Part shown: positions 1-11,279 of the stretch, piece by piece
How positions within the stretch are numbered: the stretch's first letter is position 1
Layout: every line of letters begins with the position of its first letter
Source of the DNA: Isoetes taiwanensis
Lineage: Eukaryota; Streptophyta; Lycopodiopsida; Isoetales; Isoetaceae
DNA length: 64,000 nucleotides
Assembly: GCA_021234155.1 (NCBI GenBank)
Contig: JAJEKV010000027.1
Location: forward strand, 5,702,623-5,766,622
Direction of reading: 5' to 3'
Made by a program: the position numbers and the translations under genes
Notes under the pieces: model-generated
What the model was told of the DNA's origin: nothing
Seen by the model: only the letters and a program-made list of their open reading frames with translations
Database searches by the model: none

Positions 1-142
1 CATTATAACTTAGTTAACTAGAAAATGTTTGTACGAGCAAAACAAACATAACCCAACTTCTGCTGCCGCATTCACACCACTGGACTTATTCAATTCTATT
101 TTCTTTCCTACTCATTCCCCTCCACTTTGGCTTCCTTCCTAG

Positions 143-249
143 ATCTGTCGACATGCCCAACAGAAAAAGATGAACTTAGAATCCTACTTGAAAAGTTAGC
201 AATTCAGAAGCTATGGGCTGACCCAGGGAAGCGCATGCACTTATACCAG
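143..249 (+). other. Isolated exon-like block, family not recognised
   Basis: A polypyrimidine stretch ends in AG at 141-142. One frame is then open to a perfect-looking donor (CAG then GTAAAT at 250). It encodes a charged, helix-prone peptide including EKDELRILLEKLAIQKLW. No partner exon is visible upstream because the window begins here. It could be a real internal exon of a gene lying mostly outside the window, or a captured gene fragment, since a LINE scrap follows only about 40 bases later. The open frame with matching splice borders is what I see; everything else is inference. Confidence 0.3.
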
Positions 250-291
250 GTAAATGTCAATCACATGGAAATTTATGAGAGCCAATCTTAG

Positions 292-603
292 TTGAAAGCA
301 AACATATCCCCGGCCCAGAGAAAACTGTTAGCCAAATATAGAACCGGATCTCACAGACTAGAAATCGAGATAGGAAGATGGACTAAAGTTCCCGTTGAAG
401 AGCGCAAGTGTAAGATTTGCAAATCAGGATGTGTCGAAAATGAAAACCACGTTTTCATACAATGTCCTGAATATGAAGATATCAGACATAAGTACGATAT
501 ACATGTAGCAGATTTTCACTCATTACTATTGGTAGCGCCAAGGTTACTAGCACCATATATAAGGGCGGTGGATGCACACCGCACCTTGCTTCTAAAACTG
601 TAA
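292..603 (+). pseudogene. LINE (non-LTR retrotransposon) reverse-transcriptase C-terminal fragment
   Basis: The 103-codon open stretch begins directly after a TAG and has no ATG, so it is a fragment. Its centre has the pattern C-x2-C ... H-x4-C (CKICKSG ... NHVFIQCPEY), preceded by RTGSHRLEIEIGRW. This is the zinc-binding tail found after the reverse-transcriptase domain in many non-LTR elements. The polymerase domain is absent, so this is a 5'-truncated relic, as is usual for LINEs. An AT-dinucleotide-rich stretch follows at about 649-688. No target-site duplication was identified. Confidence 0.6.
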
Positions 604-1819
604 CTTGTTTGTTCATGTGCTCCATAGCCTCCCAAGGCTCAAGTGAGCATCAGATATATATAATAATATATATAATATAATAATATATCTAATGCTCCTT
701 CTTCTCTAAAATATTAGTGGTAAAATATCTTCTGGCGTAAGATCTTCTTTAAAGAATGCAACCCAAGAGCAAGAAGAAAGCCTTAAAAATTAATTAGGGA
801 AAATGAAGTTTCGACGAGCCAAGAAATTTCGGTTCCAAAAAGTGTAAAAAAACCTTTAACTCCATATCTTTCATATGAAAACTACAAAAATATTTTCCAA
901 TCGCCAGAATACAATATGGTCAGTTTATCATTGTGATAATGCCTCTGCCGTACTCAAACCCACCTCTCTATCTTATATCTCTCCTTATCCATCCATCCAA
1001 CGACATCCGAATGAATTTGCCCCCTTAATAAATTGTAAGTAATCCAAAAAGCAATCTTTTATTAATTTCACATCACACACGTGAATATGTATATATAAAA
1101 TGCCCTCATGGAGCTTCTTTTACGCCTCGAAAAAGGCTTAGGTAGCGGCGAGCCGTGGAGTTCGCGAATCCAAGTGTCAAGATTTTATAAACGTAAAATA
1201 GACTTTTATTGGAAATTACATGCATGCTCAAGATTAAATTTACATGGATTAAAAAAGACGTAATTTAAAAGAGTAAATTCAACAAACATCCTTTACACTC
1301 CATCTAAAAAGCTGCACTCATAAGAATTCAACAAATGTCCTTTTACATATTTATTAATGGTTTCACATATCCTTCCTAAATTGTTGCACATTTCTTCAAA
1401 AACACGTGTTGCTAAAACTTAATAAATTGCATAAATGCCCGACAAGGTTATTAGTCTATTTTAAAGTTAGAAGGCTGACATCCTTAAAAAATATTCTAGC
1501 CAGGGTACTTTAGGACATGTAAAAGCAAATTATACAATCTGATGACGAGATATGAAATGATTAAAAGAGATATGAAATGATTAAAAGGGAAAAGAAAAGA
1601 AAAAGGTAGGCCTACATAGACAATGTACACTGTCAAAATCCAGGTTTAAAGGTTTAGAGGATTCGTTTGTTCCAATGTTATTGGAGCAAAAAAAATCCTA
1701 ACGTATTTAGCTAGAACTTAATGTAGGCGCCTTTTGCTGGCATGCACATTGCCCGCGAGATAGCGAGATGGTAGTGCAAAATAGGCACAGCCCACTTCCT
1801 CCTTTCGCCCGGACTGGCT
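604..1819. other. Intergenic, AT-rich, no gene seen
   Basis: The stretch begins with an AT-repeat tract near 649-688, possibly the tail of the LINE fragment. After that I find only short frames without family signatures. The last 100 bases before 1820 should hold the 5' untranslated region of the SPRTN gene. I could not pick out a convincing TATA box. Confidence 0.5.
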
Positions 1820-1851
1820 ATGGCGCACAACGACGTTTCTTCTGCCGATGA
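1768..1851 (+). promoter_or_regulatory. Upstream ORF overlapping the SPRTN start codon
   Basis: An ATG at 1768 opens a 27-codon frame that ends with TGA at 1849-1851. It overlaps the main ATG at 1820 in a different frame. Another short upstream frame starts at about 1743. If the transcript begins upstream of these, they could lower translation of the protease. Overlapping uORFs generally act that way, but the transcription start is unknown here. Confidence 0.3.
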
Positions 1852-4800
1852 TATCCAAGCCCTTTTCTGCCATTATAATGATCTCTACTTTCATGGAGCC
1901 CTTGGCCCCTGTACAGTCGATTGGAGTCCTTCCAGAACCACCACGTAAGTGTTCTGCATAAAAAATGGCTTTTCTAAACTGGGTTTTTATCTAGGTTGCT
2001 GCATTGTGCTTTTTAGCTACAATAGAGTAAAATGGATGTGCATTAGAAAATGAGCAGTTCGACATTATGATCAGTTCGCCTATACAAAAGGATGTGTTTT
2101 ATTATAGAAGTATATCCTCTGCACTTTCCACTCTGCCAAGCAAATCATGTCTGTGTCTTCCTTGCTTTCTATTTGGAGGTGGCATCCCTTTGGGTAGCTG
2201 AGTGCATTTCTCCAGCTGTAGGCTTGTCTAACGTAGGAGGGTATAGGGAAAACTCTTTGTCGGCTTTGGACTCTCAGTAGCATTTTTATATTGCCTGTAC
2301 CATTTTCATTTCTGTTCTTTAGCGCGCCTTTTATTTTTGCAGGGATACAGGGACATGTAAGTACGAGACCTCTGGTGGTTGTGCAATCCGTCTTTCAGAG
2401 CCACTTCTTAGAGATCGAAGTAGAGCAGATTTGAAGGATACTTTGCTTCATGAGATGATCCATGCGCATTTGTTTCTGTCAGATGGAACGAAAGATCATG
2501 AGTAAGGACTTCATAATACATGTTTGGTTGGATTTAGCATTTGATAACATGATTTTTGTTATTAGAGATCATGGTCCACGTTTTGAGTCATTTATGAAAG
2601 GAATCAACAATTCTGACGTTGAGGATTCAGAGGTGAGGCTCTTCCTGATGCTTATAACTTAAAAAAATTAGTGTGTTTGCTTATGAATACCGTGGGATCG
2701 GTATAACTATTATGGATGGGCCCATTGCAACTCTTGGGGTGAGCAAGTCTGATGTTCTGGGAATTGTTACTTGCATACTATGAGAGAATACATGCTTCTA
2801 ATACTTTAGGTTCAAAACAAGTCTAAATAATTCACATTTTTGAGCCACCTAGCAATGAGTCTTGGTATGCATTCTCGTTGCTGATCCTCTTCCATCCTCA
2901 TTTTATAGGTTCCTCTTTTCAGCATTTATATCTCTGGGCAACTCTAATGAACTCGTTTTGAACCCCATGTTCATTATATTGCCTTTATGAATTTGTTGCA
3001 TGGAGCATACAGGCTACAAATATGTTTTATGCCTTATATTTGTTGTTGCTTTTAAAGATTGAAGGGAAAAGCTCGTCTTGTACATGTTGGCGAAGAATCC
3101 TTGACAATGAATGATGAGGATCTTTGTATTGTAGAGCAAGAACCAGAGTGGCAATTTCTGGACTTGAAGCTGCAAATCATTAAGAGACTTGGTGAATTGA
3201 TCTTGAATCTGCAAATAGTTGGAGATATGATCTTCCACATTCTTGCATAAGGCATATTTTACAGTCTCAAGCTGTGTTGCAGACATTGAACATAAGCTGG
3301 ATCAGATGTGCAGTAATGGTTGCAGAAAATTTGCCAAGATTCCGGAAGACTTTTTATATTGAAGGAACTGATTAAAAGAATGAAATACTGAAATATACAG
3401 GGTTAGAGCCTCTGTATTTGCAGTATACTGGATGAAAATGAGGATCCATCTCGTCTGAAATCAGGAGACCCTTGAACTCCATCATCTAAGAAATTCCTGG
3501 AGTTGATAATTCTAACCTTTAAAGAAATTTCGAAATAAGAAGGATATTGGAGCCAAAGCGGACTAAAATTGGGTGATCAAAATTCTTTGTTCAAAAGTTA
3601 GTGGATCATGCTTCTACGGTGCCGATTTGATCATAGTTGAAGGTTGAAGATGTCAAATTGGCTGTCAATGCTCACGAGAAGGAACTTGCATTTTCCTCAT
3701 TCTCAGTGTAGGTGGTAAGCAGCATGATGATAACCAGGATAAACCTAAAGACATGAGACATCATCTCCAATGAGAATATTTTAACTAAACTCTGGTCACT
3801 GGGACAGAGGAGGATCTATCCTCCATAGATCCTGCCCTGCCTTTGCAGCTTTAGAAAAGATGTGTCTTGCGAAGATACTGCATTATCAGACTGTCACCAG
3901 CGCATGAGACAGGGCTTCAAATCTTGATGTATTATTTGCTAAAAATATCACGCCTTCACTTCAACAGAAAGGACAGCTCACATCTATTAGCACTAATTGC
4001 AATGTTGATGTCCTTGACAATCTAGATATGCTGCTTACTGAGTTCTTGAAGGTTTTTAAACTTTGAATATGCTCCCCGATTATTGCCCTTGAGCTATCGC
4101 CTATTACTGAGACCGATCAGCTTATGCATCATGCCTTAATGGCTGGAAGTACAAATATTTCAGCCAACTTGGCTGCTTAACAGTGATACAGATCAGACAT
4201 GAGGTTTTTGACAAATTTTTCTTCTAACACTTCCACATGCTTGAGATTCGATTTTGGAACCTCCTGCAATGTCTTTGGACATCAATTGTCAGGTTTCTTG
4301 TCTTAATGCTGCATTCTCAATTTGTGGGTGTATAAATGTATAAAAATTCTTTAGCATCCACGTATGTTTGAAGAAGTTGGTATAAATAAACACACTATGC
4401 AAATTACACTTCCCTGCTAGGAAAAGAGGCTATGAAAACTTTGCCCTAGTCGCTTATCCAATATTCGATTACCTTTATTTGCATCCTGCCCAGCAGTTCA
4501 TATCTCTACAGCATGTTTGCTGACCTTTATATTATTTGCTTTCATTTAGTTCTTTCTGGTCTTCTCTCTGGCTAGATATAAAAGCAAAGTATATAAAATA
4601 TAATATCTTTATTCCATCTTGCAGCAAGCATGTATGAACATGATTGTCTTTGATATGTCAATTGTTGTGGATGTTTATGGTGTATTTCAATTCTTGTAGA
4701 GGCCCGAGGATGGTTATCATATTAGTGTCTATCATAATTTCCGAGGTGAAATGGGCATGCATCATGCACATAGTTGGAGGGTATGGATCCTTTACACAAA

Positions 4801-6122
4801 CTGGTTATATTTTCATGTGGATAGATGGTTGGATTCTCCTTGTTGAATTTCTGCCCCTTCTTGCAGTGCCTTGAATGTGGTCATATAGTGAAGACAGCAA
4901 TGAAGCGGCCGCCAACTGCTGCTGACTGTCCGTCAAAATCATCTTCAGACAAACCTTGTGCAAGTCTTGCTTGCTCCTGGCACATGTTGGAAACTGTATT
5001 TTCTTACAGTTGTTTATTGCTTGTATGTATAATGTTGGGATCTGGCTAGTAGTAGTCTGTTGGTCATGCTGAGTATTAGTTTGACATGGTTTTTGATTGG
5101 TTAATGATGTTTAGGAGTTTCCTCACTGTTGTATGCCTTTGTACAGGCATGAGAAAGGATGCAAAGGGAAACATATAAATATTACTGAATCCAGTGACAA
5201 CACAAATCCCAAAAGATCAAAGGCCAGCGGTACTGGATTGACTCATAGTCTTCTCTTGTAATCAATAATCATCTTATGGTCTAAGAACTTCTCTTATGTA
5301 TGATAGAAGACAAACTTGACCGAGCAAAGACGACCAGTAAGCGGAAAAATGACAACAGTATGAACTCTGAACTAATAGAGGACTTTGTGTTCCATAATCC
5401 TCTTGATAGATTTTTCACCGGAAACTTTGTGAAGAAGCCAAGGACCAAAAGGAACCAAGGAAGACAGGGTTCTGTTGAACCTGTTGAGTTGGTAGGTGTT
5501 GGATGGAAAGATTGGTGGGGTTTGGAAGGACAGGAAAGAGGGGAGAGTTTAGTAGATAGACGCCATGAAAGGAGATTACGAAATCGAGTTGTGGAGGAGG
5601 AAAGCGTGGTGGTGGTAGATGATGAAACTGAAGCAAGTGGCACAGTTACAAGATATGATATGTATACTCTTGGTGACACGACGGAGCCATACGTAGTAAT
5701 TGGTCGCCAGGTCCAAAGTCAAGGGCTGCGTCAAGTACCATCCATGACAGAGGGATCGCAAAGAAAAGAACTTCCACTAACACATGGTGACAAAGTATGC
5801 AAAGTCCAACTACCATGGAAAGAGAGTGGTAAAATATCTGACTCATGTAGCCCTGACACTGGAAACATGGTTGCTGCACGCCAAGGTACTATAGGTGATA
5901 GTTCTGGAAGCCAATTGCCAGGTATCGTTATTAGCCAAGAAAAAAATGTTGGCATTCAACTCTTTTGTGTAATTCTTAAATACCTTCTAACTTGTGTTTA
6001 TTAAAGATGCAGTGGTGACAGGACATTGCCCAATTTGTTCAGAGGCTTTCTTTGGGGACCTGGGTGGAGATATAGTTAATCAACACATTGACAAGTGCCT
6101 CTTGCAGGTGACTTCGGCATAA
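1820..6122 (+). CDS. SPRTN: SPRTN/Spartan-type SprT metalloprotease for DNA-protein crosslink repair (8 exons)
   Basis: Exons by splice sites and frame: 1820-1944, 2343-2501, 2566-2632, 4700-4780, 4867-4985, 5147-5229, 5307-5921, 6007-6122; 454 residues. The SprT domain comes first: HYNDLYFHGALG near residue 18, zinc protease motif HEMIH (H78, E79, H82) and a third ligand H97 in DHGP. The C-rich module that follows (CLECG, KRPPTAADC) matches SprT zinc-binding tails. Residues 241-248 (HNPLDRFF) resemble a PCNA-interacting PIP box, with H in place of the usual Q. The C-terminus is a UBZ4/Rad18-type ubiquitin-binding finger (C424, C427, H443, C447). Family knowledge: SPRTN is a DNA-activated protease recruited to stalled forks, where it digests proteins crosslinked to DNA. 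I saw no clear p97-binding SHP box. All joins keep frame and no stop interrupts, so it looks functional. The 3' end may differ if CAG/GTGACT at 6105-6111 is used as another donor. Confidence 0.88.
2633..4699 (+). other. Long third intron of the SPRTN gene, with decayed coding-like sequence
   Basis: This 2.07-kb intron is far longer than the others. It holds coding-like patches in the plus direction, for example 3059-3250 (contains EQEPEWQFLDLKLQIIKR), followed by frame-broken patches to about 4300. They look like an old inserted gene fragment. I do not recognise the family. The exons on either side join in frame, so the insert would be removed by splicing. Confidence 0.4.
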
Positions 6123-7680
6123 ACCACAGTTTTTCTACCTTAAGGCAGTGAGCTTTCTGCAGTTGGTTTTGGACAATGCCCATAAAGCTGCAAGTTTTGG
6201 AAATGTAAACAGAATCAACTTTCCCTTTAATATAAAATCCAGCTTTGCTTGATCTGCTTGTAGAAAGCTATTGAGAGGAGAGAAATGCCCTATTGCATAA
6301 TTATCTAGCTTGCTTTTTTGTGTATCTTCCCGTCAGGTGGGGCAAGGGAATGTTCCATGGGTTTAATGCTGCGGGAAACTTTGTCCAAGCAAGCATAAAG
6401 TATCTAGGGGAGACGAAAAATTTCATTTAAGGCATCATGTTACGCTTAAATTTAATGAATAATAAAACTAGCAATAAAAAGGAAAAAGGACATACAATCC
6501 AAACGGAATAAAAGGGCTAACCAAAGTCCAGAATTATATGTACGAGCAACTTGTAGAATACCAACCCACCATTTAACAAGTAGCTCGTTTATTAAATTTT
6601 AACGTGTGGTTGGCTACATGATAGAACCTTGCATATCAAGGAAGTGATTATTCTGAATCTGGACAACCTGATCTGACACTACAAGTCAATACTTGGAAAT
6701 GCACTTAAAAACACAAGTGACTTCTCAAATTAGTTCAAAACATAAAATTTCATATTAACGGACCCCTTAATTAGATTTGTTTGTTATTTCTGCGGACAAT
6801 AACGTGCCATGCCAAATTTATGGATCATCTTCCTGCCAATGCTGTTCCGTTAATCTTCCTTTTGAGAGGAGTAAGCTTAAGAGAGGAGTAAGCTTAACAC
6901 GTATATATAAGCATATGCCATGCAGAAGTTGGATCGTTCTCGTGCTGTTGCTCCTAATGACAGAGCCAAAATAATGGCAGACTACACTAAATTCTCCCCA
7001 GCCTTTTACCATTGTATTCTGTATATTCTTTGCCGCATGACTCTTGTCTTGAACCTGTTGTCTCTTGTATTCCTTAAAATTCTACAATGTCCAAACATTT
7101 CTATGCAAATATATAAACTTCGCCCGACTTTATTTGCACTGCATTTTCTGGGGCAAAACCAAACACTGTATTCACTCCCGTTGATTCCCTAGTCTTTTTA
7201 AAATTCTACAGCTTCCAAATATTTCCATGTTGCAAGACATCGTTCTTTCTCAAGTAGAGAATACAAATGGATAGGCAGGCGACGATGAAGAGGCATTTGC
7301 ACTTCTACATTAGAGTATGTTGTCTGCGCCACCTCCAATCAGGATGCACATTCCGTGATGCTCAGACCTGGCACTTGGCATTAAACTAGAATGCTCTTGT
7401 TTGTAATTGAACCTGGATTTAGAAGTGTAAAAAAGAGACATAAATCATAGCAAGAAGGATCAATATGGCTAATAAGCCTCCTTTGGTAATGAACAAGTTG
7501 GTCACTAAATAATGCTAGATTCCACCACCTCGCTCAGACCCTTGGCATTAATGATGGATTTACTCTACCATTGCAAGCCTTTATGGCTTGTGACAGCTGA
7601 AGTGACCAAAACATCTTTAGATGATTCGACGCTTGACCTTTGCTTGGGTTAACATTGATTTGAGAGGGAGGCAGAAAAGA
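6123..7680. other. Intergenic, no gene seen
   Basis: This holds the 3' side of the SPRTN gene and, for the opposite strand, the 3' side of the PPR gene; the two genes converge here. Small open frames overlap on both strands near 6777-7192 and carry no family signature. No terminal repeats were recognised. Confidence 0.5.
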
Positions 7681-8883
7681 TCAATGTCCCTCATTGGTAC
7701 TTGTACCATGGATATTTGCTAAAGAGATGTATGCTGCTGCATTTCCTGGATCCATTTCAATAGCACGTTCTGCTGCCCATGTTCCTCTTCCAATGTCATG
7801 ATAACTGTTGGAAGATGTAAGCAAGGCTGTCCATGAAGCGGGATTAGGTTGAGAGGGCATATTGTTCATTAGAGCTTCTGCTACATCTAATCTTCCACAA
7901 CGTGCTGGCAAATCAATTATGCAATTATAATGTTCCACAGCTGGTTTGATTCCAAAATCTCCAACCATGGAAACAAGTAAGTGGCAGCCTTCATCTATGA
8001 GACCAGAATGACTGCATGCTGAAAGAAGGCTTACAAAAGAAATATCATCAGACTTGATGCCATCTTTCTGCATTTCTGAGAAGAGCTCCAATGTTCCCTT
8101 TCCAAGACCATGATGAGCATATGCTGCTATCATGGCATTCCATGCAACAACATCCCGCTGAGGCATTTTCTGAAAGAAATCGCGGGCCTGCTTTAAGCGC
8201 CCCTGCTGAGCACAGGCAGAAAGGACTGCAGTCCAAGAGACTACATCCTTCTGTGGCATGTGCTCAAAGAGAAAAAGTGCCTCTTGAATTTTTCCTTGTT
8301 GGCCATAAGCTGAAATTAGCTGAGTCCATGAAACTGTATCCTTTTCAGGCATTTCATTGAAAAAAAGAATGGCCTCCTTGAACTTACCTTGTTGAATATA
8401 TGCCGAAAGAATTGCAGTCCAAGATTGAATGTCTCGTTCTGGCATTGTTTGGAAGAAGAGGAAAGCCTCCTTCAAGCGGCCATGTTGAGCAAGTGCCCAG
8501 ATTATTGTGTTCCAGGAAACCACATCTCTTGCGGACATCTGGAAAAATAAATCCAGGGCAGATTCAAGATCTTTATGACTTACATAAGCAGAAATCATGA
8601 TATTCCAAGTGAATAAATTGCGCTTTTGCATATTATCAAAAACTCTTCTGGCATCCTGCAAAGCTCCACATTTGCCATACATATTGACAAGGAGATTACC
8701 CAAAAATCTATCCCTCTCTAAACCTCTAGAAATTACATAATCGTGAATGTCCTTGCCTGCAGACAAATCCTTAGCATTTGCAAACCTTCTTAGCAGAATC
8801 CCAAGGCTGTTCACGTTCATCACTGTTCCTTTCCGACGATCAGCAGCTTCAGCGAGCATCAAATGCCGAATCCCAGATTTCAT
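7681..8883 (-). CDS. PLS-class pentatricopeptide repeat protein, 400 residues, no DYW domain
   Basis: The intronless frame starts at ATG 8883; in this frame a TAG precedes the ATG with no other ATG between. An L-like motif (GKDIHDYVISRG) is followed by six roughly 31-residue S motifs, each ending like the pattern MPERD/MPEKD and starting like VVSWN. P- and L-type motifs follow (near HHGLGKGTLELFSEMQKDG and LLSACSHSGLIDEG). Then come an S2-like motif, an E1-like motif (PASWTALL ... ERAIEMDPGNAAAY) and a clipped E2 that stops after about 17 residues. No DYW deaminase follows in any frame. Family knowledge: such proteins bind organellar RNA one base per repeat, often as site-recognition factors for C-to-U editing. 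No clear transit peptide is visible. The missing E2/DYW means it would need a partner, or is a truncated copy. A degraded second copy lies at 34.5-40.3 kb. Confidence 0.85.
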   Translation of the reverse strand: MKSGIRHLMLAEAADRRKGTVMNVNSLGILLRRFANAKDLSAGKDIHDYVISRGLERDRFLGNLLVNMYGKCGALQDARRVFDNMQKRNLFTWNIMISAYVSHKDLESALDLFFQMSARDVVSWNTIIWALAQHGRLKEAFLFFQTMPERDIQSWTAILSAYIQQGKFKEAILFFNEMPEKDTVSWTQLISAYGQQGKIQEALFLFEHMPQKDVVSWTAVLSACAQQGRLKQARDFFQKMPQRDVVAWNAMIAAYAHHGLGKGTLELFSEMQKDGIKSDDISFVSLLSACSHSGLIDEGCHLLVSMVGDFGIKPAVEHYNCIIDLPARCGRLDVAEALMNNMPSQPNPASWTALLTSSNSYHDIGRGTWAAERAIEMDPGNAAAYISLANIHGTSTNEGH

Positions 8884-9914
8884 GTAGTAAAGAAGGCTTG
8901 TGCAAATAAGTACTGCGAAGCTGTCATCTGTTTTAGAACGATCTCTACGCGAAATTGTGGCGCCCTTACATTTTAGAAAAGCAATCTATTTGCATTCTCA
9001 TGCTAAAACTAACAATGGGTTGCCCCTAGGGGGGCAAACCCTTGTTTATGTGGGCTTGTGGCATATCCTAAGTATATGCTAGAATATACTTAAAATATGC
9101 TGATGACTGCTAAAAACCCACTGTTACCTGTAAACTGGCGGTTTCATGAGTTCTGGATGGCAGATGTTCGAACTGGATAACTAGTTGAAGGAAGAAGGAA
9201 GAAGGAAGAAGGAAGAAGGAAGAAGGCATATCGGCCATGGCAGACTGCATAATGGGATCATCGTTTATCGGCATCAAGCTTTCTCTCTACACCAGCGTCG
9301 AGCTTTGCCTTTGCCATTTCGGCACCATTCATAGTGCCACCCCGGATATGCATTCTTGACCTATGTTTTGTAGATTGAATGCTTGACAACAGCATGGGAA
9401 GAGGGCAAAACAACAGGTTCTTTAATCTTTAAAACAATCAGCGTTTTATCATTCCTGCATCTCACATCTGCTTCGATTTGCGAATATCGTAGGAAGGATC
9501 CCTCCGGAGATGTTGGGAGTCAGCTTCTAGGCATGCCAGACATGCTAGATTTATCTTTCGGCCACTCTGCCTATATTGCAGCATAAATTAGGTGAAACTC
9601 TTCTGGCTTTACATATCAAGAGCTCTGTCATTTTAGCAGATAGAAACTCAGCCTTTGGAAAAGACGAAATTCTTGGAGAAGATAAGATGCTGCATGTTTG
9701 AGGAGCATGTTTGGGGGAAAATGTCCCCCTATTTGAAGCCCCATTACTCACTTGTCAGGGCACTGAAGTAGACAGTCTTATGCCCACGTTGGGTTTGAAG
9801 AACTCTTCTTTGTGTCATTCTTCTTTTCTGAGATAAAGCCCAGGTCTTCGAGTAGATGGTCGCCGCTCCTTTTCCACAAGGCTACAAATTCGTCCCTTCA
9901 AGACTTGTTCTACT
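8884..9914. other. PPR upstream region and intergenic
   Basis: On the minus strand this is the region upstream of the PPR gene. About 150 bases next to the start (to about 9025) are shared with the second PPR copy at about 40,060-40,288, so the duplication included 5' flanking DNA. The rest has a 7-base microsatellite and short frames without recognisable products. Confidence 0.5.
9187..9226. repeat. Microsatellite, 7-base unit GGAAGAA, five copies plus ends
   Basis: Five consecutive perfect copies of GGAAGAA run from 9190 to 9224, with partial units at both ends. It lies between the PPR gene and the ClpP6-like fragment and has no coding sense. Confidence 0.9.
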
Positions 9915-10170
9915 ATGGAGCTCTCCTCGAATAAATTTCCTTCAAATTTGTTTCTGCCCAGTTTATTTTCAAAGTAAGTAAAGCACGTTTCTGCCTTTCT
10001 CTTGTCTTAGTCAGTAATGTGTTCTAGTTTTTTGGTCAGTGATACCATCATGGTAGTTAAAATGGGTTCTCCTCCAATAAGTCAGGAAGTGATTACTCCA
10101 GGGAGTATCGTAGACTTGCAGTCAGTATTGCTTCAAAACAGAATCATTCTTCTTGGTCAAACAGTCAATC
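9915..10170 (+). pseudogene. CLPP6: Fragment of a plastid ClpP6-like protease subunit gene (two exons)
   Basis: Exon 1 (ATG 9915 to 9973) encodes a Ser/Leu/Phe-rich start typical of a plastid transit peptide and ends at a GTAAGT donor. Exon 2 begins at 10040 after a T-rich tract and AG, and the frame carries over. It includes GSPPISQEVITPG and then LQNRIILLGQTVN, matching the N-terminal part of plant plastid ClpP6. Homology ends abruptly near 10170. The catalytic region of ClpP (Ser, His, Asp) is nowhere downstream, so this is a truncated copy that kept an intron, meaning a DNA-level fragment rather than a retrocopy. Clp proteases degrade stromal proteins; this fragment cannot. Confidence 0.6.
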
Positions 10171-11279
10171 CAATCTATGGCCGAATTTATAATCCAATCT
10201 GTATTTCACTGTCGGTTGGTTTTCCCATTGGAGACAAGGCATTTACATGCCCATTTCATAAATTAACGTGAAATATAATCCTACCGAAATCTTCCCTCTG
10301 TAAGTTTTTCTTATATTGCACGGTGTTGATATATTCTTCTGTTCTAGCAAATAAGTATTTCATTCAATTACCAATGATGATTTTGCCATGCATTTTTTCA
10401 TAATCTTTTACTGCATTGTTGTCTGGCCCTTCATATTTTCCATGACTGCCATTAATACAACTGAATTTTTGGATCTCGGCTACATATTCCAGGCTGTATG
10501 CATGTGTTTGCAATCCAATTCCTACAATTCATTCCCAGGAACTGAGCAGGCCATTGTTTATAGGTGGTGGAATGCACGGCCTGTGCTGGGCTTTTACTAG
10601 CTACTTATTCTTATAACTCTTAATTGCTTATCACTGCTGAAATAGAACATAATGTAAAGGCATTGCTTTTGTTGCTCATGCATCTTTCTTTTGTTGTGTT
10701 TGGACAGGGTGGAGCAAGCATTTTTGCCGTAGATTCCACTTTCTTCCTTTCTTACAGATGCATGATGCCATTGATATGGCAACAAGATCCTGCTGGGAAA
10801 TATTATGGGATTTGCAACAGGTAGAATGCCGGATAAATATGCAAAGCCAAAATAGGTTGCCGACACATTGACTCAGTTTATCTGTGATGTGGCAGCACTG
10901 TAGTTGGGACTATGTACGCTATTTATCATGCAATCAAACACACAGGAATTTTTACTTGCCTTTTTTGCTTGCAAAAATGGGACCCCCGTTTGGCAAATGC
11001 ACCTGTCGTAAGCTTCTTTTTTTACTCATGCTACGATGTTGAAGGAACTCGGCTTTTTGATATCTATTTAATGCAGAGATCATCTTTGTGCAGGAATTGA
11101 TGACTCTGCCAAACTATGATGCGTGGGGAAACTATGATGCGTGGGCATGTTATTTGTGGTAAGCTTTGCTACCTTGGGCCTTTGTCCTTTGATCTTTTAT
11201 GGCAGCCGAATCACCGGTCATGAATTGTGATTCTTTTGCTTATTCTTTATTTAGGTTTGTGGCTAAACGCAGATTCAAA
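10171..11279 (+). other. Exon-like blocks of unrecognised gene fragments
   Basis: One 63-base block at 10758-10820 has an ideal acceptor (TTTCTTACAG) and a GT donor and encodes MHDAIDMATRSCWEILWDLQ. Broken coding-like stretches follow, for example a frame reading TLTQFICDVAAL near 10,860 and one around 11,100. They are probably pieces of another gene, in the same orientation as the ClpP6 and glycyl-tRNA synthetase fragments around them. I do not recognise it. The rest is non-coding. Confidence 0.35.

Noticed and set aside
5281-5679. 132-residue minus-strand open frame
   Set aside because: It lies antisense to SPRTN exon 7; its Ser/Thr/Leu-rich composition is the shadow of the sense codons.
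8048-8600. Open frames on both strands over the PPR gene
   Set aside because: They are other-frame shadows of the repeated PPR motifs, as the same shadows recur at 34.7-35.3 kb in the second copy.
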